Shown here piece after piece: positions 59,433-64,000 of a stretch of 64,000 nucleotides of DNA. A program made the position numbers and the translations under genes. How positions within the stretch are numbered: the first letter of the stretch is position 1; every line of letters starts with the position of its first letter. A model generated the notes under the pieces. The model ran no database searches, was not told the origin of the DNA, and saw only the letters and a program-made list of their open reading frames with translations. Origin of the DNA: Collybiopsis luxurians FD-317 M1 (Eukaryota; Basidiomycota; Agaricomycetes; Agaricales; Omphalotaceae); the NCBI GenBank assembly GCA_000827265.1, contig KN834775.1:623021-687020 (forward strand), in the 5' to 3' direction.

Positions 59433-61019
59433 ATGGGCATTCTCGATATTGTTCCAGTAAGCTTTTTCAAGCTCTAGATTGTGCTGATCTTCCGGCGATG
59501 AGCTGATAAACGCGTGTATAGGCTGGCGTTTTGACTGGCGAGAACGTCGTTAAATTGTTCAACTATGCAAAAGAGCATAAGGTATGTAATGTCCTCATCC
59601 AGGTTAATGAGTCAATCCTAACATTGATTGTCTTTCTAGTTTGCCATTCCAGTGAGTGAACCTCGTTGCTAATGAAGCGGCAAATTATTGATTCGCACTC
59701 AAATTGGATTAGGCGATTGTGGGTTACATATCAGGTTGACGATTCCGTTACTGACGATTCCTTCTCAGAATGTGACTTCTTCGTCGACAGCCAACGCTGT
59801 TTTAGAAGCCGCACGGTTGGTAGTTTCGAGACCTTCCATCGGAGAAGTACCACTGAGCTCTACGCAGAGACATCAAGTCTCCTATCATCATACAAGTTTC
59901 TCAAGGCGGTAGTGCCTACTTTGCAGGCAAGGGTCTTGCCAACGACAAACAACAAGCTTCTATCGCGGGTGCCAAGGCCGCAGCCCTACATGTTCGAGCT
60001 GTAGCTCCTCTATATGGCGTGTATGTTCTCGGCCGAGAAGTATTTCTTTTTATCACATGCCATTATGATCTAATCACTCTGCAGTCCCGTCGTCCTCCAC
60101 TCGGACCACTGCGCAGAAAAGCTTTTGCCTTGGTTCGACGGCATGCTTGAAGCTGACGAAGCTTACTTCAAGGAACACGGCGAGCCGCTCTTCTCTTCCC
60201 ACATGCTTGACCTCTCCGAAGAACCCAAAGAACAAAACATCGCCACCTGTGTAAAGTATTTCAAACGCATGGCTCCCATAGGTATCTGGCTTGAAATGGA
60301 GATCGGTATCACTGGTGGAGAGGAAGACGGTGTTGACAACACCAGTGTGGAGAACTCGAGATTGTATACTCAGCCGGAAGATATTTGGGATGTGTACAGG
60401 GCTTTGAGTGAGATTGGGCCCAACTTCAGTATCGCCGCAGGATTCGGAAATGTCCACGGAGTGTATAAGCCGGGTAATGTCAAACTGGAGCCCGGCCTGT
60501 TGGGCAAGCACCAGCAGTACGCTAGTAAGCAGTTGGGCGGTAAGGTGGAGAAGCCTTTGTAAGTGTCTGTCCTATCCGCTATATCAGTCTTCTGACTGCG
60601 ATCGTAGGTACCTCGTTTTCCACGGTGGTTCTGGCTCTACAAAGGAAGAGATCAAGACCGCCGTCGTTAATGGTGTCGTGAAGATGAATGTTGACACCGA
60701 CACCCAATGGGCTTACCTTGTTGGTATTCGGGTATGTAAACGCTAATTGTTGAGCCACTGTGCACTGGACTGAGGCACTCTTTTGCAGGACTTTGTCCAG
60801 AACAAGTCTGGCTACCTTCAAAGCCAGGTTGGTAACCCAGAAGGACCTGATAAACCCAACAAAAAGGTGAGTAGCCCCTGCCCATATCTTATCTTTTCAG
60901 GGTCTCACTATATCCACCAGTACTACGATCCCCGTGTTTGGGTCCGTGAGGGTGAGAAGACTCTCGTTACCCGTGTCAAGGAGGCTTGCTCAGACTTGGG
61001 CAACGTTGGACACCTGTGA
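59433..61019 (+). CDS. FBA1: Fructose-1,6-bisphosphate aldolase, class II
   Basis: The enzyme cleaves fructose 1,6-bisphosphate to DHAP and glyceraldehyde 3-phosphate in glycolysis, in the cytosol. Ten exons join in frame: 59433-59456, 59522-59581, 59640-59651, 59713-59718, 59769-59815, 59868-60020, 60085-60558, 60608-60731, 60789-60866 and 60921-61019, giving 358 residues, the family norm. Residues FAIP, AI and NVTSSSTANA come from three successive exons, two of them microexons of 12 and 6 nt. The catalytic Asp and zinc-binding His are at about 108-109 in HSDHCAEK. Further motifs are EMEIGITGGEEDGVDN, NVHGVYKPGN, FHGGSGS and NVDTDTQWA. The C-terminus is DPRVWVREGE...VGHL. All expected active-site motifs are present. 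Confidence 0.96.
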
Positions 61020-62686
61020 ATGAGAGGGTCTCACAGTTCTGGCATGGCTGATTATCGTTAACTATCCTGAAATCGCAATGAAGAGTATATCGATTACGAA
61101 AATCAACTTTGTAGTAAATGCTAAAAAACCAAAGTGTATCCTGCTTGACACATAGATAACATTATTATCGTGGAGGTTTCTCTCAAAAATAGAATAATCT
61201 TCAGTTTGTGAATTTTCAAATCCGTCCCGTCTAACACTGATAGGGTGACTTGGTGTGGAAGAAGATCGCAGTGCCTATGTGTAGCTTTTGGAAGAACTGG
61301 GGGAATAGGAGGGACCGGATGAAAGAGTGACTTTCGACCAAATCTGAAGTTGAAGTTGAATTCAAGAATATCACTTCCTCATGTAGTGGCCAACATGCGA
61401 ATCGAACGCAAGACCTTCGATATATCCTTATTAGCTCGACGATGTATCAAAGATACGCCGCAGAAGTGAAGCTTAAGCATACGTCCAGGAGCTCTGATTT
61501 ACACGGGAGATAAGATCTCTGGGTCCCAACGGTCTATTCCACTCTCCAGCTGGAAAATTGGGACCCAGGCTCCTCCGCTTCAAGCTTGTCCAATTCAGAC
61601 CTCCACTAGTGCCTCTTCCGCGTTCGCGATATCTATCTCTTCTTAGGACGCTCTATCCTTAGATCGTTAGCACAACAGCGGTGATAATCACCAGTTATTC
61701 AGTTTACAGACGCGATCACGATGTAGGCGCTTACAAGTCACATGCGAGTCTAGCCAGAACGCGTTGGACCGGTCCTTTATTTCTGCGCTCATGCTTCGGA
61801 ATCCAGCTCATACGGAGCGACAGGAGATGACAGAAGCCACAACTTAGCGGAACGTGTTGATGCTAGACACATGAAGGCTCGAATATGGGTTGGCCCAACA
61901 TCGGTTATTAGGGCGATTCTATCGCTGGGTTCGACGAATTTAGGTGAACTTCAACACCACGGGGCTGGCGATCCTTGCAAACAAATCGCCGACATGGGAG
62001 GCTCTAATTCGCTCGTGTACATCTAGGGTTACTGGAGTCACTATGGCTAAGTTGTTCTTCCTGAACCTTAACAGTCGAACTGAGGCTTTGCCACTTCATC
62101 AAGGGTGTCCAATTCTCTTCGCGCTAGCCTGTCAAATATCTCGGGATCTACGTTCACCGACATGTCATGTTTATCGAGCTGTCAATTTCTCCAAGCGAAG
62201 CCGTGCTATTTAATTCACAAACGAACTTAATCATGACCTTTCGAGCTATCTCCTCGCACGGCCCTCACAAATACCGCTGATGTCCAGGATTTATGCGCTA
62301 TCAAGCGATATGATCATAAGGTCACATACATTCCAAGAATACTTAGTGGATCCGCAGTCACGGCAGGGTGTTTTCTGTTCTTTTTGCACTGTCAGAATGA
62401 GATGAGTGTATAATCTGGTCGGCAAGTCCACTTCAAGGTCCGCCTGAACCAATCCATTTCAGTTATAATCTGAACTCTATAAATGAATACCAACCTTCCA
62501 TGGAATCGCCACGAGTCACCATAAAGCTCTCAATTCGATGCCCATTATTTAGCATATCCGCTTTCGCTCCACCATGCTCTCGGGCGCTCGAGGTGAAACT
62601 GAAATGTATAGCTTGTTCGGCTAAATGTTCATATGGACCTTATAAAACTCATTCTGCTAATTTGCCGAGCATCTCTATAAGTCACT
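61020..62686. other. Spacer, no gene found
   Basis: About 1.7 kb without a convincing frame. A T-arm-like sequence at about 61395-61420 was examined and rejected as a tRNA. The last 200 bases should hold the promoter of the downstream gene (TATAAAAC near 62640). Confidence 0.5.
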
Positions 62687-63637
62687 ATGAAGCTCCCACT
62701 GCAATCGCTGCTTGTTGTTACCAGCACTCTGGTTTCCTCTGCTACCTCTCGTTCTTCGACTGTCATCATACCATCCACAGTTAACGACGGCCCAACCATT
62801 TCTCAATATATTTCCTCCTCTCCCAGGCTCGATGACAACAAGGTGCTCAATATCAACGCTACAGCTTTTGGAGAACTGTGGTATTTCGACGTCGTGTCAT
62901 CCACACGTCCTGACCAGGCATTATTGGTAGCTTTTCTGGCGTCCGCTACCGAAGGTTATACGCCTGGGGCTGCAGTTTCGAGTATACTTTCATGTGAGGT
63001 AGTTGTAAAGAACGGAGATAACGTTTATGCGGCTGCGGGCTTGGCACAAAACGCGGAGATTAGTTCATCTGGCATCGGTACAAGCGGTGTCTGGAATGGA
63101 ACTGGATGTAGCTTTTCGGCAACCAAAGACTTGTCTAGGATGACGATCAAGTTGTTGCCCCCCTTCGAAATTACAGGCTCAATCACCCTGGAACCTGTAA
63201 GTGGTGGATGTCCACCCCTGTCCTCGCGCGACGAGCTGAGTTCAACAAGTGACAGATTGCACCTCCTACCCTTCCCTGCGGTCCATACGGAATCAATGAA
63301 AACATGGAGTATGCACCTGGTTTTGGGTGGACCAGTATAGTACCGTATGCAAAAACAACTGTGGACCTTCAAGCTAACGAAACTGCTGTTCAATTCAAGG
63401 CTGACGGATATCACGACTTGGTGAGCGTTTTCAGTTGAATAGAGTTGAAGGCACGATCCGAAAGCTTAACTTTTGACGCAGAACTGGGGAGACATAGTCT
63501 TTTCTGAGTCCGTGCCAAATTATCTCTGGGCTCGCGGAAAATTGGGTCCTTACTCTATGGTTATACTTGCAGGAGTGGATGGGAATGGACGTCAGAGAAC
63601 GCACATACCTCGGATTCCATTTACGTACTTAACATAG
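62687..63637 (+). CDS. Secreted Diels-Alderase/CrtC-like lipocalin-fold protein, apparently shortened
   Basis: Exons 62687-63196, 63256-63420 and 63482-63637 give 276 residues. A signal peptide (MKLPLQSLLVVTSTLVSSATS) is followed by ELWYFDVVS, the start of the N-terminal domain. Then come PPTLPCGPYG, APGFGWTSIVPYA, GYHDLNWGD and ARGKLGPYSMVIL, the consecutive landmarks of the fungal Diels-Alderase/hydroxyneurosporene-synthase-like family. Family members usually run about 350-400 residues; here the frame ends at TAG soon after the GPYS landmark, so the C-terminal barrel is cut short or its exon was missed. Members catalyse cyclisations in secondary metabolism; no biosynthetic neighbour is visible here. 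Confidence 0.7.
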
Positions 63638-64000
63638 CCCTATAAGCGGTAAAAATCGAGTACGCCCGTGGTAACAGGAAGGGTACCAGGGCGGTATTCA
63701 CATGACATAAGCATCATCGATTAGAAGCTTAGCGCAGCTATCCAGCTAAAACATTATGGCTGTTTCAAAATGCAAGGCCCGCTTTAAAAGGGAGGATTTG
63801 AGGAGTTGCATCTCAAAATAGGCTGGGAATTTGATGCCTGTGCGTATCCTAGTACAACTGCATGTAGAAACAGAAAGGATACTTTTACCTGCCTACTTTT
63901 ACAAGTAGAGTTCAGTGAATAGTTGCATCTCAAAACAGGCAGCAATGTATTGTCTGCTTATTGACTGCATGCAGAAACAGGGAGCATACTTTTACCTGCC
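63638..64000. other. Right-edge spacer
   Basis: No gene. The second half is made of the direct repeat described separately. Confidence 0.5.
63805..64000. repeat. Imperfect direct repeat, period about 117 bp
   Basis: GTTGCATCTCAAAATAGGC ... ACTTTTACCTGCC (63805-63894) recurs as GTTGCATCTCAAAACAGGC ... ACTTTTACCTGCC (63922-64000). The second unit reaches the window edge, so the array may continue. Confidence 0.8.

Noticed and set aside
61380..61470. A tRNA gene on the minus strand
   Set aside because: A T-arm-like sequence with TTCGATT is present, but no matching acceptor stem, D arm or anticodon stem could be built.

Overview
The window looks like nuclear DNA of a mushroom-forming basidiomycete (Agaricomycetes). 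Host genes are split by many GT-AG introns of about 50 bases. The gene set includes four class I hydrophobins, a CFEM protein, epoxide hydrolases, a Tul1/Dsc-type RING ligase and a class II FBP aldolase. The transposons are Ty3-type elements with the divergent Gag/protease typical of agarics. There is one assembly gap (46682-47458). Coordinates of spliced genes were worked out by eye from reading frames and splice sites.

Layout. 1-3.8 kb: a divergent pair, NNF1 (kinetochore, minus strand, running off the left edge) and a complete 13-exon TUL1-like RING E3 gene. 3.8-5.7 kb: no gene, one (CT)n tract. 5.7-10.7 kb: a decayed mobile-type gene joining a zinc finger, a DDE-like domain and a DEDDy 3'-5' exonuclease. 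11.2-12.7 kb and 36.4-37.9 kb: two paralogous single-pass membrane glycoproteins, separated by 23 kb of nested transposons, with a third tail relic at about 35.4 kb.

The transposon block (13-35 kb) is layered. An outer LTR-type element with Gag and protease carries inside its gag gene a complete 7.9-kb Ty3-type element (20686-28612) with two 368-bp LTRs and the target duplication GTATT. A 1.75-kb repeat sits in the outer element, and a second copy lies in a DDE-transposase relic. That second copy is itself split by a MITE. Nearly all stop codons in these relics are TGA where Arg (CGA) is expected, and the two LTRs differ only by transitions. Both point to CpG deamination. The inner element also carries a 214-codon reading frame on its antisense strand.

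38-50 kb: tRNA-Thr(CGU) with a 7-nt intron, a GPI-type CFEM protein, a possible small gene, three tandem epoxide hydrolase genes (the third broken by the gap), and a proline-rich protein of possible Tubby/LURP-one fold. 52.7-58.8 kb: four tandem hydrophobin genes, each with the same TATA box and related upstream blocks. 59.4-61.0 kb: FBA1 with 12-nt and 6-nt microexons. 62.7-63.6 kb: a secreted, apparently shortened Diels-Alderase/CrtC-type protein. The right edge holds an imperfect direct repeat.
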